Source of the DNA: JAAYBG01 sp964411675
GTDB lineage: Bacteria; Bacillota_I; Bacilli_A; ML615J-28; CAG-698
Assembly (NCBI GenBank): GCA_964411675.1
Contig: CAYPLR010000017.1
Span: 1-35,311, forward strand
Direction of reading: 5' to 3'
DNA length: 35,311 bases
Shown: positions 25,600 through 33,418 of the stretch, piece after piece
Position numbering within the stretch: position 1 is the first letter of the stretch
Layout of the letters: each line of letters opens with the position of its first letter
Made by a program: the position numbers and the translations under genes
Notes under the pieces: generated by a model
Seen by the model: only the letters and a program-made list of their open reading frames with translations
Databases searched by the model: none
Told to the model about the DNA's origin: nothing

Positions 25600-26283
25600 T
25601 TATGCTTTCTTTGTATTATTTCTTACAAAGGATTCAAATTTAATGACATCTGACTTCTTACCAAAAACATAAATATCATCATCAGGTCGTAATGTATGGG
25701 TACTATTGGGAGTGAATGTCTGTCCTTCACGGTTAATTAAAATAATATTAATTCCATATTTACTGCGTGAATTTAAATCAATTAAAGAAATTTGTTTAAA
25801 TGTATCTGGTATTTTCATTTCAAAAACATTAAAATCACCAGTAATATTAAAATACTCAATGATATTATCCATAGCGAATCGATTGGCAATTCTCTCACCA
25901 GCAATTTTAATTGGTTGAATGGTTTCTGTTGCACCAATTGCTAAGAAAGTATCTCGGTAAACTTCATCATCCAAACGAACAACAATTTTTCCAACACCTA
26001 AACGCTTTAGTAGAATAGTAGTCATGATACCCGTAACTACTCCATTCGGATTATCTTGTCCTAGAGCGATAATCGCGATATCAACATTACTAATTCCTAT
26101 TTCCTTTAAGGCTTCTTCGTTTGTTGAATCACAGGTATAGACATAAGGTGTCTTTTTAACAGCTTTGTTTACGGCATCTTCATCAACATCAATACCAATA
26201 ATATCTACATCCATACGACTAAAAAACTCAATTAGATTTAATCCAAATCTTCCAAGTCCAATAATTAAAATGCTCTTTTTCAT
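25600..26283 (-). CDS. ktrA: KtrA-type potassium uptake regulatory protein (RCK)
   Basis: 227 aa, the size of a single RCK unit. The Rossmann nucleotide site reads IIGLGRFGLNL (GxGxxG at 9-14), with an acidic end of strand 2 (GIDVDED). The C-terminal RCK_C half starts around 145. KtrA rings gate the KtrB channel in response to ATP/ADP, and in many Firmicutes c-di-AMP binds RCK_C. ktrB lies 8 nt upstream, forming a complete uptake system. The start ATG follows TAGGTGAAAAT, which overlaps the ktrB stop. Confidence 0.92.
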   Translation of the reverse strand: MKKSILIIGLGRFGLNLIEFFSRMDVDIIGIDVDEDAVNKAVKKTPYVYTCDSTNEEALKEIGISNVDIAIIALGQDNPNGVVTGIMTTILLKRLGVGKIVVRLDDEVYRDTFLAIGATETIQPIKIAGERIANRFAMDNIIEYFNITGDFNVFEMKIPDTFKQISLIDLNSRSKYGINIILINREGQTFTPNSTHTLRPDDDIYVFGKKSDVIKFESFVRNNTKKA

Positions 26284-26291
26284 ATTTTCAC

Positions 26292-27623
26292 CTACCCTAT
26301 AATAATCTTTTCTTCAACATATCTAACACTACTTACTTCGCTTTTATTCCAATTACGATTCCATAAACTAATCATGGTTAAGGGACCCAATCGTCCAAAC
26401 AGCATTAAGAAACAAAGAACTATTTTAGAACCTGTTTGTAAGAAAGGAGTAATTCCTAGTGATAATCCTACTGTACCAAACGCAGAAGTTGCTTCAAAAA
26501 GAATTTTTTGTAAGGTAACTTCATACATTGGATTATTTCTTTCAATCGCCAATAATAGTAGTGTTACTATAAATATTGCTGTTATCGAAAGAGTTGTTAT
26601 TGTAAATGCTCGTAATTTTGTATCTTCTGATATCCAACGATCATAGGTAATCGTCTTTTTCCCTTTTGAAAAACTAAGAATCGATTTAAACATGGTATAA
26701 AACGTTGTTATTTTAATACCTCCACCAGTAGAGGAAGGAGCAGCTCCAATAAACATTAATAAAGCAACAATTAAAATACTAACGATATTAAGGTTCGCAA
26801 AAGAAACCGTGGAAAATCCTGCTGTTCTTGCTGCCACGCTTTGGAAAAAAGCCTGTAACCAGGTAAAGTTACCATTCATAAATCCTTCCGAAGCTTTTAG
26901 TAACACGGTGCCTGTGATTAATAAGATTCCTGTCAATGGTAGAACAATTCGTGAGTGAATGGATAACTTGCTCCATCTACGATTTGTTATCACATCTTGA
27001 ATCACGATAAAACCAATACCACCAATAATGATTAAAATGACTGTGGTTAGATTCAATAGGATATTATCTTGATAAGCGACAAAGCTATTACTACCTAGTA
27101 AATCAATTCCACAATTATTGAAAGCTGATACTGCATGAAATACGCTCATTCCTATTGCTTCCCAAAAAGAAAAATCTTGGATGAAAACAATAAAATAACC
27201 AATAGCTCCAATTCCTTCAATGATAAAAGAAGTGAAAATAATTGATTTAATTAATCGCACAACTCCTTTGGAACTTTTTTGGTTCAACGCTTCTTTGATT
27301 AGAAAACGATCAACAACTCCAATCTTCATTCCTAAGAAAATCATGATAAAGACGGCAACTGTAATAAAACCCAATCCCCCAATTTGGATTAGAAATGTTA
27401 ATACAACTTTCCCAAAAATGCTTAGTGTAGCACCCATATCAGGAATGGTTGTTAATCCTGTTACACATACGGCAGAAAAGGAAGTAAATAAAGCATCGAT
27501 TGCTTTCATACTAACTCTTGCTTGTGTTGATATGGGTAATAAGAACAACAAAAATCCAATTAATATTACTGCTAGAAAACTAACAACAATTTTTAGTGCT
27601 GGTGGTATTTTCTTAAAATCCAT
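26292..27623 (-). CDS. ktrB: KtrB/TrkH-type potassium channel subunit
   Basis: 443 aa, matching KtrB length. Four membrane-pore-membrane repeats are visible, with selectivity-filter loops AVCVTGLTT (about 52), SAFNNCGID (about 166), AARTAGFST (about 268) and SAFGTVGLS (about 390), each with the key Gly. A Gly-rich gate region (FIGAAPSSTGGGIK, about 293-306) lies in the third repeat. It imports potassium with KtrA, encoded 8 nt downstream. The start follows AAGGAGAGGTTT. Its leader is about 90 nt; I looked for a c-di-AMP riboswitch in it and saw none. Confidence 0.94.
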   Translation of the reverse strand: MDFKKIPPALKIVVSFLAVILIGFLLFLLPISTQARVSMKAIDALFTSFSAVCVTGLTTIPDMGATLSIFGKVVLTFLIQIGGLGFITVAVFIMIFLGMKIGVVDRFLIKEALNQKSSKGVVRLIKSIIFTSFIIEGIGAIGYFIVFIQDFSFWEAIGMSVFHAVSAFNNCGIDLLGSNSFVAYQDNILLNLTTVILIIIGGIGFIVIQDVITNRRWSKLSIHSRIVLPLTGILLITGTVLLKASEGFMNGNFTWLQAFFQSVAARTAGFSTVSFANLNIVSILIVALLMFIGAAPSSTGGGIKITTFYTMFKSILSFSKGKKTITYDRWISEDTKLRAFTITTLSITAIFIVTLLLLAIERNNPMYEVTLQKILFEATSAFGTVGLSLGITPFLQTGSKIVLCFLMLFGRLGPLTMISLWNRNWNKSEVSSVRYVEEKIIIG

Positions 27624-27715
27624 AAACCTCTCCTTAATTAAAGTGGGATCGAATCATCTATTTATATAATATGACAAGTTACACTTTTAGATAAATAATC
27701 TATTTTATAGTTAGT

Positions 27716-27744
27716 ATTTTACCATATTCAGCACAAAAAAGCAA
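27716..27744 (-). promoter_or_regulatory. Promoter of the ktr operon
   Basis: Minus strand TTGCTT (27744-27739), 17-nt spacer, TAAAAT (27721-27716). The 285-nt region between ktrB and the divergent membrane-protein gene holds this, the promoter at 27851-27879, and nothing else that I recognise. Confidence 0.65.
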
Positions 27745-27850
27745 TTCTATTTCTAAGAGGGTAAAAAACCTTTTTCATTCACCCTTATTCCTATTCCTTG
27801 ATAGGATATTATTTTAATTTTATTTTCCTATTGTTTTTTTCTTTCTGCTA

Positions 27851-27879
27851 TTTACTAAATAGTTTATATTCTGTATAAT
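27851..27879 (+). promoter_or_regulatory. Promoter of the membrane-protein gene at 27909
   Basis: TTTACT (27851-27856), 17-nt spacer, TATAAT (27874-27879), 29 nt before the start codon. Confidence 0.75.
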
Positions 27880-27908
27880 TAACATACTGCTTTCATTAGG
27901 AGGATTTT

Positions 27909-28682
27909 ATGGAAAAAATAGTCATCGACAAGGAAAAAATCAAAGAGGAATTCATTGAAAAAAATTTGTTTTCCTTGCAAAAAGATTTAATAAAACAGCG
28001 TCGAAGAAGAATTTTTGTCATGTCTTTATTATTAGCTTCCTTCATGTTGACTATTATTTACGGAACATTAGAAAATCCCCTTGAATATACTTTAAGTAAG
28101 ATCGGTAATTATTTTACCTATCGCTGGCTTTTTATCGCTTGGGCAATTGTTACAGGCGTTGCTATTCAAATTGCTACTTTAATTTTATTTCATGTTGAAG
28201 AATACCAAGCAAAACACCCTTATGTTTACAATAGCCTTTCTGCGATTTTTTTAATTATTACTGCTATTATTCCTTCTCTTTCGAAGATCTATCCGTTTTG
28301 GCATTTTCTTCATACATTATTTGCCATTATTTATGCATTCTTTGTCTTTATGAGTATCAATCCTTTTGTTGTTTGGGTTAGTAGAAACAATCCTCGTTTG
28401 CGTTTTTTCTTAAATACTTGGTTAGGCGTCATTTGGATTGGTGCTTTATTTCCCCTTATTCTTTTTGGAAACTCAGGAATGTTTGAATTATGGTTCTTCC
28501 TTACGATGATTATCTTTTTATTATATTTAAGTTTGGTATTGTTTGAAGAAAAGATTGTAAAAATGAGTGTCACTTTTTTAAAAGATGAATGTGATTTGAA
28601 TATTGCCATCGAAAAGATTTATGTGAATCTAGAAAAAGATTATAAATTAAAACTATTTCATAAAAAGAAAAAAAGCGACTAA
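27909..28682 (+). CDS. Six-pass membrane protein of unknown function
   Basis: 257 aa. A charged cytoplasmic N-terminus (about 36 residues, ending RRRR) is followed by six hydrophobic segments between about 37 and 215 and a Lys-rich tail. The segment ENPLEYTLSKIGN after the first helix resembles the opening of DUF998-like membrane proteins, but this is a weak likeness and no function can be given. The ATG follows a strong AGGAGG. The stop codon lies in the loop of a terminator hairpin shared with the convergent TfoX-like gene, overlapping that gene by 4 nt. Confidence 0.8.
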   Translation: MEKIVIDKEKIKEEFIEKNLFSLQKDLIKQRRRRIFVMSLLLASFMLTIIYGTLENPLEYTLSKIGNYFTYRWLFIAWAIVTGVAIQIATLILFHVEEYQAKHPYVYNSLSAIFLIITAIIPSLSKIYPFWHFLHTLFAIIYAFFVFMSINPFVVWVSRNNPRLRFFLNTWLGVIWIGALFPLILFGNSGMFELWFFLTMIIFLLYLSLVLFEEKIVKMSVTFLKDECDLNIAIEKIYVNLEKDYKLKLFHKKKKSD

Positions 28683-28694
28683 AATCGCTTTTTC
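28668..28694. terminator. Bidirectional terminator containing both stop codons
   Basis: GAAAAAAAGCGA and TCGCTTTTTC form a stem around the loop CTAAAA. The plus-strand TAA (28680-28682) and minus-strand TAG (28681-28679) both lie in that loop. T-rich tails follow on both strands, so it should serve both convergent genes. Confidence 0.82.
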
Positions 28695-29002
28695 TTTTTC
28701 TTTGGTATTGGTATTACTTCTAATAATAGATAGCCTATTCTATGAAGGGTTTCTTTGTTATCAACATCCACAATATAATGCTCTTTAGCTCCCGGATAGG
28801 GGGTTCCTTTTAAAGCATCCTCTCCTAGGATGTTCTTCGTTTCAGGGAGTATCTTTACATATGCTTGATTATCACAAACCAAGATAAGAGGTTTTAGATC
28901 AATATAGATCATATATTCGCCAAACATTTTCCGATAAGTTACGATTCCTATTCCTAATAATTGATCGCAAATATATTCGATAAATTCTTTATTTGTTGAC
29001 AT
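28679..29002 (-). CDS. TfoX/Sxy N-terminal domain protein
   Basis: 107 aa, a single TfoX N-domain (YRKMFGEYMIYIDLKPLILVCDNQAYVKI, here cited by its core MFGEYMIY, about 26-33) with a Lys-rich C-terminus. Stand-alone members are common in Firmicutes and have no proven role; competence regulation applies to the longer gamma-proteobacterial Sxy and should not be assumed. It follows the AAA ATPase gene by 15 nt and is the last gene of the GNAT-ATPase-TfoX unit. Confidence 0.85.
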   Translation of the reverse strand: MSTNKEFIEYICDQLLGIGIVTYRKMFGEYMIYIDLKPLILVCDNQAYVKILPETKNILGEDALKGTPYPGAKEHYIVDVDNKETLHRIGYLLLEVIPIPKKKKKRF

Positions 29003-29017
29003 AAAATAATCTCTTTC

Positions 29018-29875
29018 TTACTCTGTAAATTCTTCAGAAAATTTTTGGAAGAACTTATGGTAGATCTTCACATTTTCTAATTCTGTCCATTTGCAAATCG
29101 TAACCGGAATGGTATCTAAATTGTAAATCTTTGCTCCTGGAAGAGAAAGTAAAAAAGGAGAATGAGTCGCAATAATAAACTGACATCCACAATATCGTGC
29201 ACACTTTTGAATTAAATCAGCAAGTTCTAATTGAAACTTAGGAGATAAGCAATTTTCTGGCTCATCTAATAAATACAAACCATCATTTTCTAATTCGCTA
29301 TCAAAATATCTTAATACATTTTCACCATTAGAAAATTGTTTTAAAAACTTAACTCTCTTTTCAATATATTTGGTTTGTGTTGTCCTTTGGGTTTCTGTTT
29401 TGTTGAGTAAACTTTGATAGTCGATTAATCCATTATATTGAAAGGGATTAAATTTTATATTTTGATATTCTTCAATCAATTCCTTTTTCAGTTCTTCATT
29501 TTTAATATTTTGATTACGAATAGAAAAGATAAAATTGATAATGTCTTCACTTGCGATGATTTTTGAATTAAGGGGAATTTTTGCTTTCTTTCCATGATCA
29601 TCAAGTGCTAATTGGTAGTAGCATCTCGCCGTATAGTCACGAAAAGCTTCCTCTTCATAAAATACTGATTTACGAGCAAATTCTAGTTTATTATTAATGA
29701 TGTTTAATAATGTTGATTTTCCTGATCCATTACTACCATAGATAATCGTAATATCGGAAAAATACACTTCGCTTAATTCTTTTTCTGAAAAGAAACCAAA
29801 TGGATATTTAGTAGGATATAAATAACTTGCTTCTTCATCTCGAGTGGGTAGAAAAAAACTATCTAAATATTTCAT
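29018..29875 (-). CDS. Small AAA/ABC-type ATPase
   Basis: 285 aa. Walker A is GSNGSGKST (47-55), the signature FSNGENVL (about 207), Walker B LYLLDEPENCLSP (about 220-232) and the switch His lies in ATHSPF (about 252). The signature and Walker B are very close, as in the stand-alone predicted ATPases of the COG3910 type, and there is no transmembrane partner. The cellular role is unknown. It overlaps the GNAT gene by 4 nt (ATGA). It is unrelated in detail to the ATPase at 23349. Confidence 0.87.
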   Translation of the reverse strand: MKYLDSFFLPTRDEEASYLYPTKYPFGFFSEKELSEVYFSDITIIYGSNGSGKSTLLNIINNKLEFARKSVFYEEEAFRDYTARCYYQLALDDHGKKAKIPLNSKIIASEDIINFIFSIRNQNIKNEELKKELIEEYQNIKFNPFQYNGLIDYQSLLNKTETQRTTQTKYIEKRVKFLKQFSNGENVLRYFDSELENDGLYLLDEPENCLSPKFQLELADLIQKCARYCGCQFIIATHSPFLLSLPGAKIYNLDTIPVTICKWTELENVKIYHKFFQKFSEEFTE

Positions 29876-30438
29876 TGTTTGATTTCTTTCGTTGGATTGT
29901 ACATGATATTTAAATTTGTTTGTTCAAGAGTAGCAAATCTAGTAGCAAATTCAATTTTTTTATAGAACTGAAAACCTACTTTCTCACATACTCTTTGGCT
30001 TTGATGATTCCATTGAAAATAACCACATAGTAAAAAATCACAATCCAAGTCCTTAAAACAATAGTCAACGACTTTTTTAACTGCTTCTGGCATTAAACCT
30101 CTTCCCCAATAATCTTTATTTAGTACATATCCGATTTCACGACCCTTTAATGGACTAACTAACATTGTTTGTTCTCTTACTTCTTCAATGCCAATAGAAC
30201 CAATCGCTTTATTATTTTCTTTCAAAACAATGGCAAAGACTTTTTTATCACTGATAAACATTTTTAGAATCTGTTCCGATTCTTCTATATTCTTATGAGG
30301 AGACCAACCAGCCATTTGACCAACTCCATCAACTTTTGCATACTCATAAAAATCATTTAAATCACTTAATTGCCATGGACGAAGAATTAGTCTTTCTGTC
30401 TCTAAGGTAACTTTACTAATATCAACATTAATATTCAT
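29872..30438 (-). CDS. GNAT acetyltransferase, RimJ/RimL type
   Basis: 188 aa. Opening LETERLILRPWQLSDLNDF is typical of the RimJ/RimL (Acetyltransf_3) group. The acetyl-CoA loop region is IGYVLNKDYWGRGLMPEA (about 109-126) and the last motif is NHQSQRVCEKVGF. It would acetylate an amino group of a protein or small molecule; the target is unknown. The ATG follows AGGAG at 6 nt. It is first in the tight unit with the AAA ATPase, 30 nt after a small zinc-ribbon-like gene. Confidence 0.9.
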   Translation of the reverse strand: MNINVDISKVTLETERLILRPWQLSDLNDFYEYAKVDGVGQMAGWSPHKNIEESEQILKMFISDKKVFAIVLKENNKAIGSIGIEEVREQTMLVSPLKGREIGYVLNKDYWGRGLMPEAVKKVVDYCFKDLDCDFLLCGYFQWNHQSQRVCEKVGFQFYKKIEFATRFATLEQTNLNIMYNPTKEIKQ

Positions 30439-30468
30439 TTTGTTCTCCTTTTTTATCTTTTTTCTTTT

Positions 30469-30687
30469 CTATCCTAAATACAAGTCTCTTTTTTTGCGTT
30501 TTGGACACTTCATGATGAAGTCCTTACGAATACTAGTAGTAAACAACACTGTTAGAAAATTTGCTTTGAATATATAATCACAAGTGCGGCATTGAAACGA
30601 GTGAGTTGATAAGATGATTCCTTTGGTAATAATAAGGATGAGAATAATTCCAAACAAACTGATAACTATCCCCTCTTCTATACCCAT
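30469..30687 (-). CDS. Small membrane protein with partial zinc-ribbon motif
   Basis: 72 aa. One membrane segment (about residues 6-26), then CRTC (33-36) and a later CPKRKKRD. Related small proteins have two CxxC pairs of the zinc-ribbon kind; here the second pair has only its first Cys, so metal binding may be lost. The best ribosome site (GGAG) is about 14 nt before the ATG, unusually far; a shorter or non-ATG start is possible. It has a recognisable promoter. Confidence 0.6.
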   Translation of the reverse strand: MGIEEGIVISLFGIILILIITKGIILSTHSFQCRTCDYIFKANFLTVLFTTSIRKDFIMKCPKRKKRDLYLG

Positions 30688-30749
30688 AAAATATATGTTT
30701 ACTCCTTCATATCAAGTTTTATCTTGATTCTTTTTCATTATTTACCACT

Positions 30750-30778
30750 ATTATATTACAACCCAATCAAAAATGCAA
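30750..30778 (-). promoter_or_regulatory. Promoter of the small zinc-ribbon-like gene and downstream unit
   Basis: Minus strand TTGCAT (30778-30773), 17-nt spacer, TATAAT (30755-30750). No other promoter or terminator is obvious before the GNAT gene, so it may drive the whole unit to 28679. Confidence 0.68.
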
Positions 30779-30811
30779 AAGCGTTTATACGATATTTCTT
30801 ATGGGTAAATT

Positions 30812-30839
30812 AAAAAGAGGTTTGATAGACCTCTTTTTT
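30812..30839 (-). terminator. Intrinsic terminator of the DUF134/MinD/COG1433 operon
   Basis: AAAGAGGT and ACCTCTTT pair around TTGATAG-type loop, with A/T tails on both sides. On the minus strand it lies about 100 nt after the last gene of the operon. Confidence 0.78.
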
Positions 30840-30901
30840 CACAGTAAATAATCATTTCATGGAAATAGCTTTTGTGCGACACTTATCTTTACGCTTACCA
30901 T

Positions 30902-30933
30902 AGCCTATGTATTCTTTTTATTCAACACAGGCT
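30902..30933 (-). other. Hairpin in the 3' region of the MinD/COG1433 operon
   Basis: AGCCTATGT and ACACAGGCT form a 9-bp stem with one G-U pair and a 14-nt loop, 8 nt after the last stop codon. It has no U-run, so it is not a simple terminator; it could stabilise the mRNA end. Confidence 0.45.
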
Positions 30934-30940
30934 TTCATTT

Positions 30941-31300
30941 TTATTCATTACACTCCCCATGATGATGATGTTCGTGACATACTGAGCCTGTTGATTTTAA
31001 TGTTCCTGCTAAGTAAGATTCTACAGCTTCTTTAGCATTCCCACTAGCACCAATAACAACACAAATATTTTTTTCATTAAAAATAGTGATGGCGCCACCC
31101 CCCATTCCACCTGATATAATTGTGTTTATTCCTAATTGATTTAGGTAATTAGGAAGAAATCCGGGTTTATGACCAGGGTTCCCAACAGAGTATTGCTTGA
31201 CGATTTTATCGCTTTCAATCTCAAAAATATTGAAATTAGTACAATATCCAAAATGTTCTGTTACTTTTTCATTTTCACTTGCTACTGCTATTTTAATCAT
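30941..31300 (-). CDS. COG1433 (NifX/NifB/orange-protein-like) metal-cofactor protein
   Basis: 119 aa, the dinitrogenase iron-molybdenum-cofactor-type fold (IAVASENEKVTEHFGYC start, ISGGMGGGA loop around 63-71). The C-terminus CHEHHHHGEC adds four consecutive His between Cys residues, a likely metal site. Family members carry or deliver Mo-, Fe- or Cu-containing clusters; the Desulfovibrio orange protein is one. It is the last gene of the operon, 20 nt after a MinD-type ATPase, with an AAAGGAG ribosome site. No nitrogenase genes are present, so nitrogen fixation is not implied. Confidence 0.88.
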   Translation of the reverse strand: MIKIAVASENEKVTEHFGYCTNFNIFEIESDKIVKQYSVGNPGHKPGFLPNYLNQLGINTIISGGMGGGAITIFNEKNICVVIGASGNAKEAVESYLAGTLKSTGSVCHEHHHHGECNE

Positions 31301-31320
31301 TTCTTTTTCTCCTTTATCGG

Positions 31321-32184
31321 TTAATTTAAACCATAATTCATTAATTCTTCATAAATAGCGTGTATGGCTTTTCCTGCCATACAATCAATATCGACAATCG
31401 TAAGCCCCTTATTCACAGCTGTTACGACTTGATGATCAAAGGGTATTTTACCAATAAGTGAAATATTGTTCACTTGACAAAATTGCTCAATCAAACTTGT
31501 GTTTTCATAATTGGTATCAAATTTATTAATACAAACAGCTAGTTTCGTTTTAAACTGCTGTGCCGTTTGAATCATTCTTTCCATATCACTAATACCAGAA
31601 AGCGATGGTTCAGCTACAATGAGTACCATATCAACTCCACTTAATGATGCAATAACAGGACATCCTATGCCAGGAGACCCATCAATAATCGCAAAGGAAG
31701 TATTGTTTGCTGCTGTTTTCATTTGCTTTTTAACCTCAGTAACTAGTTTGCCCGAAGTTCCACTTCCCATTTTTAGTTTTGCAGTAGAAAAAACTCTTGC
31801 ATCATTTTTATATAAAATCAAATCTCCAGCACTCGCTTGATAAAACGTAATGGCTGATACAGGGCAAACCAATTCACAAACCCCACATCCTTCACAGGCA
31901 AATTCATCAACAAAATAAAATTCATTTAAAAATATAGCATCAAATTTACAATTTTGATGACATTTATCACATCCAATGCATATATTACTATCTATTTTTG
32001 CTTTGGGTAATGCATAGTAATCAATAATCTGAGGTTTTTCTTGTTGTGCCATTAATAGGTGTAAGTTTGGAGCATCAACATCACAATCTGCATATACTTT
32101 AGCTCCTGATAATTTAATCAAAGCACTAGCAATTGTTGTTTTTCCTGTTCCTCCTTTACCACTAAGGATTAGTAGTTGTTTCAT
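31321..32184 (-). CDS. MinD/Mrp-type ATPase with inserted 2[4Fe-4S] ferredoxin domain (second copy)
   Basis: 287 aa. Deviant Walker A SGKGGTGKT (8-16) opens a ParA/MinD fold. After about residue 60 a two-cluster ferredoxin domain is inserted: CIGCDKCHQNC and CEGCGVCELVC, each giving a full CxxCxxCxxxC set. The Walker A' / switch strand is FAIIDGSPGIGCP (about 162). The pair of such ATPases with COG1433 proteins is the core of the anaerobe-specific orange-protein (Orp) gene sets. It begins inside the end of the other ATPase gene (23-nt overlap); the ribosome site AAGGAGG lies in that gene. Confidence 0.93.
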   Translation of the reverse strand: MKQLLILSGKGGTGKTTIASALIKLSGAKVYADCDVDAPNLHLLMAQQEKPQIIDYYALPKAKIDSNICIGCDKCHQNCKFDAIFLNEFYFVDEFACEGCGVCELVCPVSAITFYQASAGDLILYKNDARVFSTAKLKMGSGTSGKLVTEVKKQMKTAANNTSFAIIDGSPGIGCPVIASLSGVDMVLIVAEPSLSGISDMERMIQTAQQFKTKLAVCINKFDTNYENTSLIEQFCQVNNISLIGKIPFDHQVVTAVNKGLTIVDIDCMAGKAIHAIYEELMNYGLN

Positions 32185-33022
32185 GAGAAACCTCCTTGAT
32201 GATTTGTTCTAATATGGAGTGAAACAAGTCGTAATATTTCTTACTTTCATTAGCAACGATTTTTCCATTAGAATTTAAAATTCCCAGTTCTTTATCAAAA
32301 GGTATTTTTCCTAAAATTTTAATATCTTTTTCAATACAAAATAGTTCTGAAGGATTCTCTTCTTCTAAACATTTGTTGAGTATTACTCCAAATGGCTTAT
32401 TAAATACCTGTACTAACTCATAAACCATTTTCAAATTATGAGAACCAAAGATAGTTGGCTCTGCTACTAATATACAATAATCTGCATCTTTAATGCTTTC
32501 CATGACAGTGCAAGCACTGCCGGGTGGACAATCGATGACTGTGAACATATGATTCGTAATTTTACTTTTCTTAAGTATTTTTTTTATGATCGGTACACCA
32601 GATGCTTCTTTGATATTTAACATTCCCGTATAGACCGTGACTTGATTCGATATCCCTTTTTGTATTGTTCCCACTATTTTTTCTTTTGGTGTTAGTGCTT
32701 TTTGTGGGCAGACTAATATACACCCCCCACAAGAATGGCAAATGTCTTTAAAAATCAAGAGCCTATCAATCATATAGATAAGAGCATTAAACCTACAAAA
32801 ATCGATGCATTGACGACAACCATTACATTTTTGATTGTCTACTTGGGGAATCTCTACCTTTACATCCACTTCTTCGGTGATTGTTGGTTTAAAAAATAAA
32901 TGGCCATTTGGTTCTTCAACATCACAATCTAAGTAGACTGAGGAAGGGGCTACAGCAGCTAGGTTAACCGCTAATAAGGTTTTACCCGTTCCTCCTTTTC
33001 CACTTAAAATAGCAATCTTCAT
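32162..33022 (-). CDS. MinD/Mrp-type ATPase with inserted 2[4Fe-4S] ferredoxin domain (first copy)
   Basis: 286 aa from ATG at 33022, which puts the P-loop SGKGGTGKT at residues 7-15 as in its partner. A longer frame from 33067 would overlap the previous gene by 41 nt and has no ribosome site. The two cluster motifs are CNGCRQCIDFC and CHSCGGCILVC. The switch strand is FTVIDCPPGSACT (about 150). The two ATPases are related but well diverged, so they probably form a heterodimer. It starts 4 nt after the upstream COG1433 gene. Confidence 0.93.
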   Translation of the reverse strand: MKIAILSGKGGTGKTLLAVNLAAVAPSSVYLDCDVEEPNGHLFFKPTITEEVDVKVEIPQVDNQKCNGCRQCIDFCRFNALIYMIDRLLIFKDICHSCGGCILVCPQKALTPKEKIVGTIQKGISNQVTVYTGMLNIKEASGVPIIKKILKKSKITNHMFTVIDCPPGSACTVMESIKDADYCILVAEPTIFGSHNLKMVYELVQVFNKPFGVILNKCLEEENPSELFCIEKDIKILGKIPFDKELGILNSNGKIVANESKKYYDLFHSILEQIIKEVSHETTTNP

Positions 33023-33026
33023 ATTA

Positions 33027-33392
33027 CTAATTACCGTGGTGATGTAATCCCATATGGATTTCATCAAGTGAACTTAAATTTGAAGTAAAATAGGCTTCCA
33101 AGTTTTTTTCTAGAGAAGTGTTCATTGCCTTATACAGTTTAATATGAGCGGCTTTTAATACGTTGGCAGCATTTTCTCCACAACTTAGTGTAATGACAGC
33201 TTCTACTTTATTATCTATCATCATTTGCGCTACTTTAATTCCAGCACCACCAGTACTATTGATTGCGTGATTGTCTAAAAATAGTGACTCTTTTGTTTCA
33301 CTATCAAACACAAAGAAAAAAGGTGCTCTTCCTAAAGAACTACATATTTGTGTTTGTAAATTTTTTTCATTAACTGGTATGATTATTTTCAT
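33027..33392 (-). CDS. COG1433 (NifX/NifB/orange-protein-like) protein, first copy
   Basis: 121 aa, same fold as the protein at 30941 (NEKNLQTQICSSLGRAPFF start, NSTGGAGIKVAQ around 46). It ends HMGLHHHGN, a second His-rich tail of different sequence. A single Cys lies in TLSCGENAA. Probably a carrier or scaffold for a metal-sulfur cluster acted on by the two MinD-type ATPases encoded just downstream. The ribosome site is AAAGGAG. Confidence 0.86.
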   Translation of the reverse strand: MKIIIPVNEKNLQTQICSSLGRAPFFFVFDSETKESLFLDNHAINSTGGAGIKVAQMMIDNKVEAVITLSCGENAANVLKAAHIKLYKAMNTSLEKNLEAYFTSNLSSLDEIHMGLHHHGN

Positions 33393-33418
33393 ATTGTTCT
33401 CCTTTTTAAAAAAATATG

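Noticed and set aside
27220..27669. 149-aa plus-strand open frame opposite ktrB
   Set aside because: It is antisense to a clear KtrB gene, lacks a ribosome site and has an unnatural composition (Lys, Asn, Thr and Pro rich).
27624..27715. Possible c-di-AMP riboswitch in the ktr leader
   Set aside because: ktr genes often have one, but the roughly 90-nt leader is too short and AT-rich and none of the conserved elements could be found.
30941..31300. Nitrogen fixation suggested by NifX/NifB-like annotation
   Set aside because: No nifH, nifD, nifK or true radical-SAM nifB is present; COG1433 proteins occur widely in non-fixing anaerobes.
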